From: Comamonadaceae bacterium
GTDB lineage: Bacteria > Pseudomonadota > Gammaproteobacteria > Burkholderiales > Burkholderiaceae_C
Length of the DNA: 41,147 nt
NCBI GenBank assembly: GCA_947451385.1
Contig: CANFYZ010000030.1
Coordinates: forward strand, 1 to 41,147
Direction: 5' to 3'
Part shown: piece after piece, positions 7,382 to 15,696 of the stretch
Layout of the letters: every line of letters starts with the position of its first letter
How positions within the stretch are numbered: position 1 is the stretch's first letter
Made by a program: the position numbers and the translations under genes
Notes under the pieces: model-generated
Databases searched by the model: none
What the model saw: only the letters and a program-made list of their open reading frames with translations
What the model was told of the DNA's origin: nothing

Positions 7382-7441
7382 GGTGCGTCTCATTTTCTAA
7401 TTCAGGCCACAATGCGGGCTGTTTGATTGAGATTGTCCACC

Positions 7442-9310
7442 ATGCGCCATCACGGCCATTCAGCCCCTGCCGCCCCCGCCGAAATCGCCAGCCCCGCCGC
7501 AGCGTCCGAGCCCTCGGACGGTCACACGCTCAAGCGTTTGCTGCCCTATTTATGGGCCTACAAATGGCGTGTGTTTTTTGCACTCGGTTTCATGGTGGGG
7601 GCCAAGTTGGCCAACGTCAGCGTGCCGATCTTGCTGAAAAACTTGATCGACACCATGACCTTGAAGCCCGGCGACCCGGCAGCCGTTTTGGTGGTGCCGG
7701 TGGCTTTGCTCTTGGCCTATGGGGCACTGCGTTTGACCACTTCGGCCTTCACCGAGCTGCGCGAGCTGGTTTTTGCGAAGGCCACGCAAGGTGCGGCGCG
7801 CAGCATTGCGCTGCAAACCTTTGAGCATTTGCATGCGCTGAGTCTGCGCTTTCATTTGGCGCGCCAGACCGGCGGCATGACGCGCGATATCGAGCGCGGT
7901 GTGCGCGGCATCGAGTCGCTGATTTCGTATTCGCTCTACAGCATCGTGCCGACCCTGATCGAGGTGGCTTTGGTGCTGTCCATCTTGGCTGTGCGCTTTG
8001 ATGCCTGGTACGCGGGCATCACCTTGTCGGCTTTGACGGTCTACATTGTGTTCACCGTGCGTGTGACCGAGTGGCGCACCCAGTACCGCAAACAGGCCAA
8101 TGATTTCGATTCGGCGGCACACACCAAGGCGATTGACTCCTTGCTGAATTACGAAACGGTCAAGTATTTTGGCAACGAAGCTTATGAGGCGGGTCGTTAT
8201 GACGAAAGCCTGGAGCGCCTGCGCCGCGCGCGCCTGAAGGCGCAAACCTCGCTGTCGCTGCTCAACACCGGTCAGCAACTGATCATTGCCGTGGCCCTGG
8301 TGGCCATGCTGTGGCGCGCCACCCAAGGCGTGGTCGAAGGCCGCATGACTTTGGGCGACTTGGTGATGATCAACGCCTTCATGATTCAGCTGTACATTCC
8401 GCTGAACTTTTTGGGGGTGCTGTACCGCGAGATCAAGCAAAGCCTGACCGACTTGAACAAGATGTTCGTCTTGATGGACCGCGAGCGCGAGGTGGACGAT
8501 GTGCCTGGCGCGCAGCCTTTGGTGCTGCGTGATGCACCGGCGTTGCGATTTGAATCGGTGTCCTTCGCTTACGAGCCGGACCGGCCCATTTTGCGCGACA
8601 TCAGCTTTGAGATTCCTGCTGGCAAAACCGTGGCGGTGGTGGGGCCCTCGGGCTCGGGCAAGTCCACTTTGGCGCGCCTGATGTTTCGTTTTTACGATGT
8701 GCAGCAAGGGCGCATCACCCTGGCCGGGCAAGACATTCGACAAGTCACGCAGGCCAGTGTGCGTCAGGCGATGGGCATCGTGCCGCAAGACACGGTGCTG
8801 TTCAACGACACCGTGGCCTACAACATCGGCTATGGCCGTACCGGCTCGACGCAGGCCGAGATCGAAGTGGCCGCCCAGGCCGCGCGCATCCATGACTTCA
8901 TTGCCTCCACCCCGCAAGGCTATGCCACCTCGGTGGGCGAGCGCGGGCTCAAGCTTTCGGGCGGCGAAAAGCAGCGCGTGGCCATTGCCCGTACTTTGCT
9001 GAAGAACCCGCCGGTGCTGGTGTTTGACGAAGCCACCTCGGCCCTGGACTCGGCCAACGAACGGGCCATCCAAGCGGAACTTGCCAGCGCCGCACAGAAC
9101 AAAACCACTTTGGTGATCGCGCACCGTTTGTCGACCGTGGTCGATGCGCACGAGATTTTGGTGATGGACGCTGGCCAGATCGTGGAGCGCGGCACCCACG
9201 CCCAGTTGCTCGCGGCGCAGGGGCGTTATGCGCAAATGTGGGCCTTGCAACAAAGCGCCGAGCCCGCGCCAGAAACGAGCCCGGCCGCGGCCGAGGTCAG
9301 CGCCGCATAA
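7442..9310 (+). CDS. ABC transporter, ATM1/HMT1-type half-exporter (fused membrane and ATPase domains)
   Basis: The 622-aa protein joins a type I exporter membrane domain (about residues 35-320, six segments; E-T-V-K-Y-F-G-N-E near 240 is typical of the ATM1 group) to an ATPase domain. The ATPase has Walker [10 protein letters not shown] near 400, signature L-S-G-G-E-K-Q-R near 505, Walker B V-L-V-F-D-E-A-T-S-A-L-D near 525 and H-loop I-A-H-R-L-S-T. It should act as a homodimer in the inner membrane. ATM1-type pumps move glutathione-linked or sulfur compounds and metals; the substrate here is unknown. The N-terminus is His-rich (M-R-H-H-G-H). The ATG at 7442 is used; the open frame begins at a TTG 15 bases earlier. 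Confidence 0.9.
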   Translation: MRHHGHSAPAAPAEIASPAAASEPSDGHTLKRLLPYLWAYKWRVFFALGFMVGAKLANVSVPILLKNLIDTMTLKPGDPAAVLVVPVALLLAYGALRLTTSAFTELRELVFAKATQGAARSIALQTFEHLHALSLRFHLARQTGGMTRDIERGVRGIESLISYSLYSIVPTLIEVALVLSILAVRFDAWYAGITLSALTVYIVFTVRVTEWRTQYRKQANDFDSAAHTKAIDSLLNYETVKYFGNEAYEAGRYDESLERLRRARLKAQTSLSLLNTGQQLIIAVALVAMLWRATQGVVEGRMTLGDLVMINAFMIQLYIPLNFLGVLYREIKQSLTDLNKMFVLMDREREVDDVPGAQPLVLRDAPALRFESVSFAYEPDRPILRDISFEIPAGKTVAVVGPSGSGKSTLARLMFRFYDVQQGRITLAGQDIRQVTQASVRQAMGIVPQDTVLFNDTVAYNIGYGRTGSTQAEIEVAAQAARIHDFIASTPQGYATSVGERGLKLSGGEKQRVAIARTLLKNPPVLVFDEATSALDSANERAIQAELASAAQNKTTLVIAHRLSTVVDAHEILVMDAGQIVERGTHAQLLAAQGRYAQMWALQQSAEPAPETSPAAAEVSAA

Positions 9311-9317
9311 TTGCGCC

Positions 9318-10250
9318 ATGGAAACCAAATGGCTTGAAGACTTTGTGAGCCTGGCTGAGACCCGCAGTTTCAGCCGCTCGGCCTTGCTGCGGCATGTCAC
9401 GCAACCGGCGTTTTCCAGACGCATTCAGTCACTCGAGGCCTGGGCCGGCACCGATCTGGTGGACCGCAGCTCCTACCCGACCTCGCTGACGCCGGCGGGC
9501 GAAACCTTGTACGACCAGGCGCTGGAAATTTTGCAGTCCTTGCAAAGCACCCGGGCCATGTTGCGCGGTCACGCGTCTGCCGGGCAGGACGTGATCGAAT
9601 TCGCCGTGCCGCATACGCTGGCCTTCACTTTTTTCCCGGCCTGGGTGAGTGGTTTGCGCGATGCCTTTGGCCCCATCAAAAGTCGGCTGATCGCGCTGAA
9701 CGTACACGACGCCGCCGTGCGCTTGGTCGAAGGCGGCTGCGATGTCCTGATTTCCTACCACCATGCCTCCGAGCCTTTGCAGCTCGATGCAGACCATTAC
9801 GACATGGTCACTTTGGGCCAAGAAGTGATGGCACCTTATGTCAAAGCGGGCGCAGACGGCCAAGCTTTGTGGGCCTTGCCGGGCACAGCGCAAAAACCGT
9901 TGCCGTATTTGGGCTACGCGCCTGGGGCCTATTTGGGTCGGGTGACCGATTTGATTTTGAAGCAAGCCGGTGCGGCCATTCACCTGGACCGGGTGTATGA
10001 AACCGACATGGCCGAAGGCCTGAAGGTGATGGCGCTGGAAGGCCATGGCATTGCGTTTTTGCCGTTCAGCGCGGTGCAAAAAGAGGTGGCGGCCCACAAA
10101 CTGGTCCCCATCGGCTGGCCCGAGGCCGAGTCCCTGCAAATCACCATGGCTGTGCGGGCTTATCGCGCCAAACCCAGTGCCAAACACGTGCCCAAACACA
10201 GCGCACAGGCGCTGTGGAGCTTTTTGTCGCAGTCCTTGGCCTCACAATAA
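9318..10250 (+). CDS. LysR-family regulator, HypT/YjiE-like
   Basis: A 310-aa LysR-type regulator. The N-terminal winged helix reads W-L-E-D-F-V-S-L-A-E-T-R-S-F-S-R-S-A then T-Q-P-A-F-S-R-R-I-Q-S-L-E, which with M-E-T-K-W at the start resembles the YjiE/HypT group (hypochlorite-responsive in E. coli). The substrate-binding domain fills residues 90-305. The start at ATG 9318 is 7 bases after the ABC exporter stop; the open frame reaches back into that gene but without homology. It lies directly ahead of and in the same direction as an amino-acid transporter operon and may regulate it; whether it senses oxidants here is unknown. Confidence 0.88.
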   Translation: METKWLEDFVSLAETRSFSRSALLRHVTQPAFSRRIQSLEAWAGTDLVDRSSYPTSLTPAGETLYDQALEILQSLQSTRAMLRGHASAGQDVIEFAVPHTLAFTFFPAWVSGLRDAFGPIKSRLIALNVHDAAVRLVEGGCDVLISYHHASEPLQLDADHYDMVTLGQEVMAPYVKAGADGQALWALPGTAQKPLPYLGYAPGAYLGRVTDLILKQAGAAIHLDRVYETDMAEGLKVMALEGHGIAFLPFSAVQKEVAAHKLVPIGWPEAESLQITMAVRAYRAKPSAKHVPKHSAQALWSFLSQSLASQ

Positions 10251-10279
10251 GAACACCTTGGAACTCTTTTTTGAGCTGA

Positions 10280-10322
10280 TGTGATAAAAATCACGACGCA
10301 TCCTGAGGCCATTCCGTATAAA
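10280..10322 (+). promoter_or_regulatory. Promoter with CRP-type site at about -41.5, upstream of gltI
   Basis: TGTGATAAAAATCACG at 10280-10295 is a close match to the CRP consensus (TGTGA-N6-TCACA); the G-C pairs distinguish it from an FNR box. A TATAAA -10 element is at 10317-10322. With transcription starting near 10329 the site is centred at -41.5, the classic class II activator position, and there is no good -35 box, as expected for an activator-dependent promoter. The bound protein is inferred. Confidence 0.6.
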
Positions 10323-10329
10323 GTCCGGT

Positions 10330-10392
10330 GATAGCCCGTATCATTTCTCTGGTGTAATTTCGTTTCTAATCCCGAGATGGCTTTGGGCTATC
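10330..10392 (+). promoter_or_regulatory. Leader inverted repeat ahead of gltI, possible attenuator or 5' stabiliser
   Basis: GATAGCCC at 10330-10337 is repeated inverted as GGGCTATC at 10385-10392, followed by TTTTC. If transcription starts near 10329, the first arm is at the very 5' end of the mRNA and the second arm is about 40 bases before the start codon. The loop of 47 bases is long, so a simple terminator is doubtful. Confidence 0.4.
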
Positions 10393-10432
10393 TTTTCAAA
10401 AACATCGCCATGTGCGATATCAGGAGTTTGGT

Positions 10433-11323
10433 ATGAAAAAAATCGGTTTGGCCATGGCCATGGCCCTGTTGGGCAGTGTGACTGCACAGGCAGACACCTT
10501 GGACAAAGTGAAAGCTTCGGGTTCGGTCACCATGGGTGTGCGCGACTCCTCCGGCGCTTTGTCATTCACATTGGGCGAAGGCAAATACGCGGGCTTCCAC
10601 GTGGAAATTTGCCACCGTATTTTGGCCAACCTCGAAAAATCGGTGGGTAAGAAACTGGAAGTGAAATACCTCTCAGTGACTTCGCAAAACCGTATTCCTT
10701 TGGTGCAGAACGGCACCGTGGACATCGAGTGCGGTTCCACCACCAACAACACAGCACGCCAAAAAGATGTGTCTTTCGCCTCCACCGCCTATGTGGAAGA
10801 AGTGCGCATTGCTGTCAAAGCCAACTCGGGCATCACTTCGATTTCTCAGCTCAACGGCCGCAACGTGGCCACCACCACCGGCACCACCTCGGTGCAGCTG
10901 CTGCGTAAGCACGAGCGCGCCAATGGCGTGGACTTCAAGGAAGTGTTTGGCAAAGACCATGCCGACAGCTTCTTGCTGCTTGAGTCCGGCCGTGCCGACG
11001 CTTTCGTGATGGACGGTCAGATCCTGGCCGGTAACATTGCGACGGCCAAGGCGCCTGCTGATTTCAAAATTGTCGGTGAAGTGCTGAGTGTTGAGCCTAT
11101 CGCCATCATGATGCGCAAGGACGACCCTGCACTCAAGCGCTTGGCTGATGACACCATTCAGGATTTGGTCAAGTCTGGCGAGATGGCCAAGATTTATGAC
11201 AAGTGGTTCATGCAACCCATTCCACCCAAGAACACCCGTGTGGGCTTGGCGGCCAGCGATGCCACCAAAGCCGCCTGGGCTAATTTGAACGACAAGCCGG
11301 CCGAAGATTACGCCAAGAAGTAA
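10433..11323 (+). CDS. gltI: Glutamate/aspartate ABC transporter substrate-binding protein
   Basis: The 296-aa periplasmic protein has a signal peptide (M-K-K-I-G-L-A-M-A-M-A-L-L-G-S, cleavage after A-Q-A near residue 20). Family 3 solute-binding features follow: S-G-x-x-x-M-G-V-R-D-S-S-G-A-L-S-F, G-F-H-V-E-I-C near 55, I-P-L-V-Q-N-G-T-V-D-I-E-C-G-S-T-T-N near 90 and A-D-A-F-V-M-D-G near 185, as in GltI/AatJ. It delivers glutamate or aspartate to the permease encoded downstream. AGGAG lies 7 bases before the ATG. Expression is probably driven by the CRP-type promoter upstream. A strong terminator follows the stop, so the binding protein can be made in excess over the membrane parts. Confidence 0.92.
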   Translation: MKKIGLAMAMALLGSVTAQADTLDKVKASGSVTMGVRDSSGALSFTLGEGKYAGFHVEICHRILANLEKSVGKKLEVKYLSVTSQNRIPLVQNGTVDIECGSTTNNTARQKDVSFASTAYVEEVRIAVKANSGITSISQLNGRNVATTTGTTSVQLLRKHERANGVDFKEVFGKDHADSFLLLESGRADAFVMDGQILAGNIATAKAPADFKIVGEVLSVEPIAIMMRKDDPALKRLADDTIQDLVKSGEMAKIYDKWFMQPIPPKNTRVGLAASDATKAAWANLNDKPAEDYAKK

Positions 11324-11340
11324 TCCAGTGACGCGCTGAC

Positions 11341-11374
11341 AAAACCCCGCCGGGGCAAACTTGGGCGGGGTTTT
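11341..11374 (+). terminator. Strong hairpin with T tract between gltI and gltJ
   Basis: AAAACCCCGCC at 11341-11351 pairs perfectly with GGCGGGGTTTT at 11364-11374 around a 12-base loop, and T residues continue. It lies inside the transporter operon, so partial read-through would set a high ratio of binding protein to permease. Confidence 0.85.
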
Positions 11375-11420
11375 TCTTTGGCGACTGCAAAGCAAACACC
11401 ACAGCAGAGGCGACAACAGA

Positions 11421-12143
11421 ATGAATCTGGACTGGCAAGTATTTCTAACCGACGACGGCAGCGGTCGCACCTACCTCGACTGGATGCTCGAGGCGTGGCG
11501 CTGGACACTCGCGGTGGCAGGCTGCTCTTGGGTGGTGGCGGTGGGCATGGGCGCGCTGATGGGCACGCTGCGCACTTTGCCCAGCAGCCCCTGGCTGGTG
11601 CGTTTGGCTAACGTGTGGGTGGAGTTGTTTCGCAATATTCCGCTGCTGGTGCAAATTTTCTTGTGGTACTTTGTGGTGCCCAAAATCTTTCCCTCTTTCC
11701 AGCAGGTGCCCGGCTTTGTGTTGGTGGTCTTTGCTTTGGGATTTTTCACCTCGGCGCGGATTGCCGAGCAGGTCAGGGCGGGCATCCAGTCCTTGCCCAA
11801 GGGCCAGCGCTACGCCAGCATGGCCATGGGTTTCACCACGGCGCAAACCTACCGCTATGTGCTTTTGCCCATGGCGTTTCGCATCATCTTGCCGCCGCTG
11901 ACCAGCGAGTCGATGAACCTCTTGAAAAACTCTTCGGTGGCCTTTGCGGTGTCCATCGCCGAGCTGACCATGTTCGCCATGCAGGCGCAAGAAGAAACCT
12001 CACGCGGCATTGAAATTTATTTGGCGGTCACCGCCTTGTATGCCTTGTCGGCCTTCGCAGTCAACCGTGCGTTCGCGTTGATTGAAAAGAGAGTGCAAAT
12101 CCCGGGCTTCATTGTGGCCGGCGGCACCGGTGGAGGTCACTGA
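11421..12143 (+). CDS. gltJ: Glutamate/aspartate ABC transporter permease GltJ
   Basis: The 240-aa inner-membrane protein belongs to the His/Glu/Gln/Arg/opine permease family. After a short N-terminus it shows a segment around W-T-L-A-V-A-G-C-S-W-V-V-A-V, the motif E-L-F-R-N-I-P-L-L-V-Q-I-F-L-W-Y near 72-87, and the ATPase-contacting EAA loop E-Q-V-R-A-G-I-Q-S-L-P-K-G-Q near 115-128. About five membrane segments are visible. The ATG at 11421 is chosen because earlier in-frame starts lie in the terminator. Its stop is one base before the start of gltK. Confidence 0.9.
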   Translation: MNLDWQVFLTDDGSGRTYLDWMLEAWRWTLAVAGCSWVVAVGMGALMGTLRTLPSSPWLVRLANVWVELFRNIPLLVQIFLWYFVVPKIFPSFQQVPGFVLVVFALGFFTSARIAEQVRAGIQSLPKGQRYASMAMGFTTAQTYRYVLLPMAFRIILPPLTSESMNLLKNSSVAFAVSIAELTMFAMQAQEETSRGIEIYLAVTALYALSAFAVNRAFALIEKRVQIPGFIVAGGTGGGH

Positions 12144-12144
12144 G

Positions 12145-12813
12145 ATGTTGGGACTGGACCTTTCCTTTTTTGACCTGGAGATGCTGCGCAAGTTTGTTTT
12201 GCAGGGCTTTCTCTTCAGTGTGCAGTTGACGGTGGTGGCGACTTTGGGCGGCATCGTGTTTGGCACTTTGCTGGCGCTGATGCGCTTGTCGGGCCAAAAG
12301 TGGCTGATGGCGCCGGCGGCGGTGTATGTCAACGCCATGCGCTCTGTGCCGTTGGTGATGGTGATTCTGTGGTTTTACCTGTTGATCCCTTTTTTGATCG
12401 GCAAGCCCATCGGTGCCGAGTTGTCTGCGGTCATCACTTTCATTGTGTTTGAGGCGGCTTATTTCAGCGAGATCATGCGCGCGGGCATTCAGTCCATTCC
12501 ACGCGGTCAGGTGTTTGCCGGACAGGCCTTGGGCATGACCTATGGCCAAAACATGCGCCTGGTGGTGTTGCCGCAGGCGTTTCGCAACATGCTGCCGGTG
12601 CTGTTCACACAGACCATTATTTTGTTTCAGGACACCTCTTTGGTGTACGCCATCGGCGCCTACGATTTACTCAAGGGGTTTACCAATGCGGGCAAGTTGT
12701 ATGGCCGCCCTGAAGAGGCTTATGTGCTGGCTGCAGCGGTGTATTTTGTGATCTGTTATGGCCTGTCGTGGTGCGTTAAGCGCCTGCAAACCCAAATCGC
12801 CATCGTGCGCTGA
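12145..12813 (+). CDS. gltK: Glutamate/aspartate ABC transporter permease GltK
   Basis: A 222-aa permease partner of GltJ. It has the family motifs V-N-A-M-R-S-V-P-L-V-M-V-I-L-W-F near 66-81 and the EAA loop with M-R-A-G-I-Q-S-I-P-R-G-Q near 110-122. The start one base after the gltJ stop gives tight translational linkage. GltJ and GltK form the heterodimeric channel in the inner membrane. Confidence 0.9.
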   Translation: MLGLDLSFFDLEMLRKFVLQGFLFSVQLTVVATLGGIVFGTLLALMRLSGQKWLMAPAAVYVNAMRSVPLVMVILWFYLLIPFLIGKPIGAELSAVITFIVFEAAYFSEIMRAGIQSIPRGQVFAGQALGMTYGQNMRLVVLPQAFRNMLPVLFTQTIILFQDTSLVYAIGAYDLLKGFTNAGKLYGRPEEAYVLAAAVYFVICYGLSWCVKRLQTQIAIVR

Positions 12814-12846
12814 AACGCGAACAGCCCTCTAGATTCGGAGAGAAAA

Positions 12847-13584
12847 ATGATTGAAATTCAAAATGTGTCCAAGTGGTACGGCCCGGTGCAGGTGCTCAAC
12901 GATTGTTCGGTGAACATCAACAAGGGCGACGTGGTGGTGGTGTGCGGTCCGTCGGGTTCGGGCAAATCAACCTTGATCAAAACCGTGAACGCGCTGGAGC
13001 CAGTGCAACAAGGCCACATCAAAGTCGATGGCATTTCGGTGACCGATGCAGGGACCGATTTGCCCGCATTGCGCGCCCGTGTGGGCATGGTGTTCCAGAG
13101 CTTTGAGTTGTTTCCGCATTTGTCGGTGACCGAAAACTTGACCATCGCCCAGGTCAAGGTGCTGGGCCGCTCGGAGGCCGAGGCCCAAGAGCGTGGCCTG
13201 AAGATGTTGGACCGCGTCGGCCTGTTGGCACACAAAGACAAGTTCCCGGGTCAGCTCTCGGGCGGCCAGCAGCAGCGGGTGGCGATTGCGCGCGCCTTGT
13301 CAATGGACCCGATCGTCATGCTGTTTGACGAGCCCACCTCAGCGCTTGACCCGGAGATGGTGGGCGAGGTGCTGGATGTGATGGTGCAACTGGCCAACGA
13401 AGGCATGACCATGATGGTGGTCACGCACGAGATGGGGTTTGCCCGCAAAGTGGCCAACCGCGTGATTTTTATTGACGTGGGCGGGCGCATTTTGGAGGAT
13501 TGCTCGAAAGATGAATTCTTCAATCACCCTGAAAACCGGCAACCGCGCACCAAAGATTTTTTGAACAAAATTTTGCAGCACTGA
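12847..13584 (+). CDS. gltL: Amino-acid ABC transporter ATP-binding protein GltL
   Basis: The 245-aa ATPase contains Walker [10 protein letters not shown] near 37-45, the Q-loop [11 protein letters not shown], signature L-S-G-G-Q-Q-Q-R near 137, Walker [13 protein letters not shown] and H-loop V-T-H-E-M-G-F. This is the standard subunit of polar amino-acid importers. GGAG precedes the ATG. It completes the GltIJKL set and is followed after 35 bases by the binding-protein gene of a second importer. Confidence 0.93.
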   Translation: MIEIQNVSKWYGPVQVLNDCSVNINKGDVVVVCGPSGSGKSTLIKTVNALEPVQQGHIKVDGISVTDAGTDLPALRARVGMVFQSFELFPHLSVTENLTIAQVKVLGRSEAEAQERGLKMLDRVGLLAHKDKFPGQLSGGQQQRVAIARALSMDPIVMLFDEPTSALDPEMVGEVLDVMVQLANEGMTMMVVTHEMGFARKVANRVIFIDVGGRILEDCSKDEFFNHPENRQPRTKDFLNKILQH

Positions 13585-13619
13585 AACTTCTTCAACCCCA
13601 TTTGATTCACGAGGACACC

Positions 13620-14657
13620 ATGAAAAATTACCCAGTTTCCTTTCTCGCTTCGGCCCTGGTGTGTGGCCTGACGGTGTTGGCCAGCCCCTCGGCCCTGGCC
13701 GGCAAAACCCTGGACCAAATCAAACAGCGCGGCCAAGTGGTGTGCGGCGTCAATACCGGCCTGGCCGGTTTCTCGGCGGCGGATTCCAATGGCAATTGGA
13801 GCGGTCTGGATGTGGACGTCTGCAAGGCCGTGGCGGCGGCGGTGTTGTCAGACCCCAGCAAAGTCAAGTACGTGCCCTTGAATGCCCAGCAACGCTTTAC
13901 CGCCTTGCAATCGGGCGAGGTGGATGTGCTTTCGCGTAACACCACCTTCACCCTGTCGCGAGATGCCTCGTTGGGTCTGCAAGCCACGGCCGTGACTTAC
14001 TACGACGGCCAAGGTTTCATGGTGCCGGTGAAGAGCAAGATCAAAAGTCCGCAGCAGTTGAAAAATCAAACCGTGTGCGTGCAGTCCGGCACCACCACCG
14101 AGAAAAATCTGACCGACTTTTCCAAAGCCAACAAGCTCAATATCAAACCGGTGGTGTTTGAAAAATTAGAGGCCGCCAACGGCGCTTATTTCGCCGGCCG
14201 TTGCGTGGCTTACACCACCGACGCATCGGGCTTGGCCTCGATTCGCAACAAAGAAGCCAAGAACCCGGCCGAGCATGTGATCCTGTCTGAGTTGATTTCT
14301 AAAGAACCGCTCGGTCCAATGGTGCGCCGGGGGGATGACGAGTGGCAGGCCATCGTCAAATGGGTGATCTTTGGCTTGGTCGAGGCCGAGGAATACGGCG
14401 TGACGCAAGCCAACCTGGAAGCCTTGAAGGCCACCAGCGAAGATCCGGTGGTGGGCCGTTTGCTCGGTTCCAAAGAAGACACCGGCAAGCATTTGGGGCT
14501 GGACAAAGAGTGGTTGGCCCGGGCCCTCAAAGCCACCGGCAATTACGGTGAAATGTTTGAGCGCAATGTGGGCCCCAAGTCAGCCCTGGCTTTGCCGCGC
14601 GGCAGCAACAACCAGTGGAACAAGGGCGGCCTGATGTACGCCTACCCTGTGCGCTGA
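13620..14657 (+). CDS. aapJ: General L-amino-acid ABC transporter substrate-binding protein AapJ
   Basis: The 345-aa binding protein is longer than GltI-type proteins, as expected for AapJ/BztA. The signal peptide ends near A-L-A-G at residue 22-25. Then come K-Q-R-G-Q-V-V-C-G-V-N-T-G-L-A-G-F-S, W-S-G-L-D-V-D-V-C-K-A-V-A-A-A-V, L-S-R-N-T-T-F-T-L-S-R-D and Y-Y-D-G-Q-G-F-M-V-P. The C-terminus reads G-G-L-M-Y-A-Y-P-V-R, a family hallmark. It binds a broad range of L-amino acids in the periplasm. GAGGA precedes the ATG at 13620. It begins the second importer of the cluster. Confidence 0.93.
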   Translation: MKNYPVSFLASALVCGLTVLASPSALAGKTLDQIKQRGQVVCGVNTGLAGFSAADSNGNWSGLDVDVCKAVAAAVLSDPSKVKYVPLNAQQRFTALQSGEVDVLSRNTTFTLSRDASLGLQATAVTYYDGQGFMVPVKSKIKSPQQLKNQTVCVQSGTTTEKNLTDFSKANKLNIKPVVFEKLEAANGAYFAGRCVAYTTDASGLASIRNKEAKNPAEHVILSELISKEPLGPMVRRGDDEWQAIVKWVIFGLVEAEEYGVTQANLEALKATSEDPVVGRLLGSKEDTGKHLGLDKEWLARALKATGNYGEMFERNVGPKSALALPRGSNNQWNKGGLMYAYPVR

Positions 14658-14682
14658 ACCGCCACCCGCCTTGCCTTTGCCT

Positions 14683-15690
14683 GTGTCTGAGCCCCCGCTG
14701 ATCACCCGCCGCCCTTGGTCCTGGCGCAGCCAGGCTTTTCGGGGTGCGGTGTACCAGGTGCTCGCCGTGGTGGTGATCGTTGCCCTCCTGGGTTTTTTGG
14801 TACACAACACGCTCATCAACATGCGCTTGCGTGGCATCCAAAGTGGTTTTGATTTTCTCTGGAGTCCCTCCGGATTTGACATTGGCGAGGGACTCTTCAA
14901 CTTCGATTCGGCACAAAGCTACGCCATGGCTTTGCTGGCTGGTTTACTCAACACCTTGCGTGTCGCTTTGTTGGGCATGGTGTTGACCACGGTGTTGGGG
15001 GTGCTGGTCGGCGTGGGGCGATTTTCTCGCAATGCCTTGGTCCGAGGCGTGTGCCGTGTGCATGTGGAATTTTTTCGAAATGTGCCGGTGCTGCTGCAAT
15101 TGCTGATGTGGTACCTGGTCTTCACCGAGGTCTTGCCCGATGCCCTGGCGCCTTGGCGCTGGGGCTCGGTGTTTCTCAGCAAGGGGGGGCTGAGTTTCCC
15201 CAGCCCGTCCTGGGTGGACGGTGGCGTGGTGTGGGATACCCCGTTCATGGGCGAGTTTGCGGTCGAGGGGGGAGCCGCGCTGACGCCGGAGTTCATGGCT
15301 TTGTTGCTGGGCTTGTCCATTTACACCTCGGCCTTTGTGGCCGAAGTGGTGCGTGCCGGCATTGCCTCGGTGCCGACCGGCCAAGCCGAGGCGGCTCTGG
15401 CGCTGGGTTTATCGCCGCGTTTGCAAATGCGCTGGGTGACTTTGCCGCAAGCCTTGCGCGTCATCATTCCGCCATTGACCAACCAGTACCTGAACTTGAC
15501 CAAAAACTCGTCTCTGGCGGTGGCCATTGGTTACCCGGATGTGGTGTCGATCGCCAACACGGCGATCAACCAAACCGGTCGCGCGGTGGAGTGCATTGCG
15601 ATCATCATGCTGGTGTACCTGAGCACCTCGCTGAGCACCTCGTGGTTCATGAACGCTTACAACGCGCGCGCCGCTTTGCGCGAGCGCTGA
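14683..15690 (+). CDS. aapQ: General L-amino-acid ABC transporter permease AapQ
   Basis: A 335-aa permease with the AapQ layout: a first membrane segment near 20-45, then N-M-R-L-R-G-I-Q-S-G-F-D-F-L, the motif V-E-F-F-R-N-V-P-V-L-L-Q-L-L-M-W-Y and the EAA loop V-V-R-A-G-I-A-S-V-P-T-G-Q. A large periplasmic insertion separates two of the membrane segments, which is typical of this subunit. No ATG is available at the right place; the GTG at 14683 is chosen over TTG 14671, and either would give a good product. Confidence 0.9.
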   Translation: MSEPPLITRRPWSWRSQAFRGAVYQVLAVVVIVALLGFLVHNTLINMRLRGIQSGFDFLWSPSGFDIGEGLFNFDSAQSYAMALLAGLLNTLRVALLGMVLTTVLGVLVGVGRFSRNALVRGVCRVHVEFFRNVPVLLQLLMWYLVFTEVLPDALAPWRWGSVFLSKGGLSFPSPSWVDGGVVWDTPFMGEFAVEGGAALTPEFMALLLGLSIYTSAFVAEVVRAGIASVPTGQAEAALALGLSPRLQMRWVTLPQALRVIIPPLTNQYLNLTKNSSLAVAIGYPDVVSIANTAINQTGRAVECIAIIMLVYLSTSLSTSWFMNAYNARAALRER

Positions 15691-15696
15691 GCCAGA

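Noticed and set aside
7550-9424. 624-residue open frame on the minus strand opposite the ABC exporter gene
   Set aside because: It is His/Arg/Gln-rich without any domain signature and is the mirror of a strongly conserved gene; such frames are common in GC-rich DNA.
15182-15189. G7 run in aapQ as a phase-variation site
   Set aside because: The run is shorter and lies in a core transporter gene within an ordinary sequence context; no reason to expect switching.
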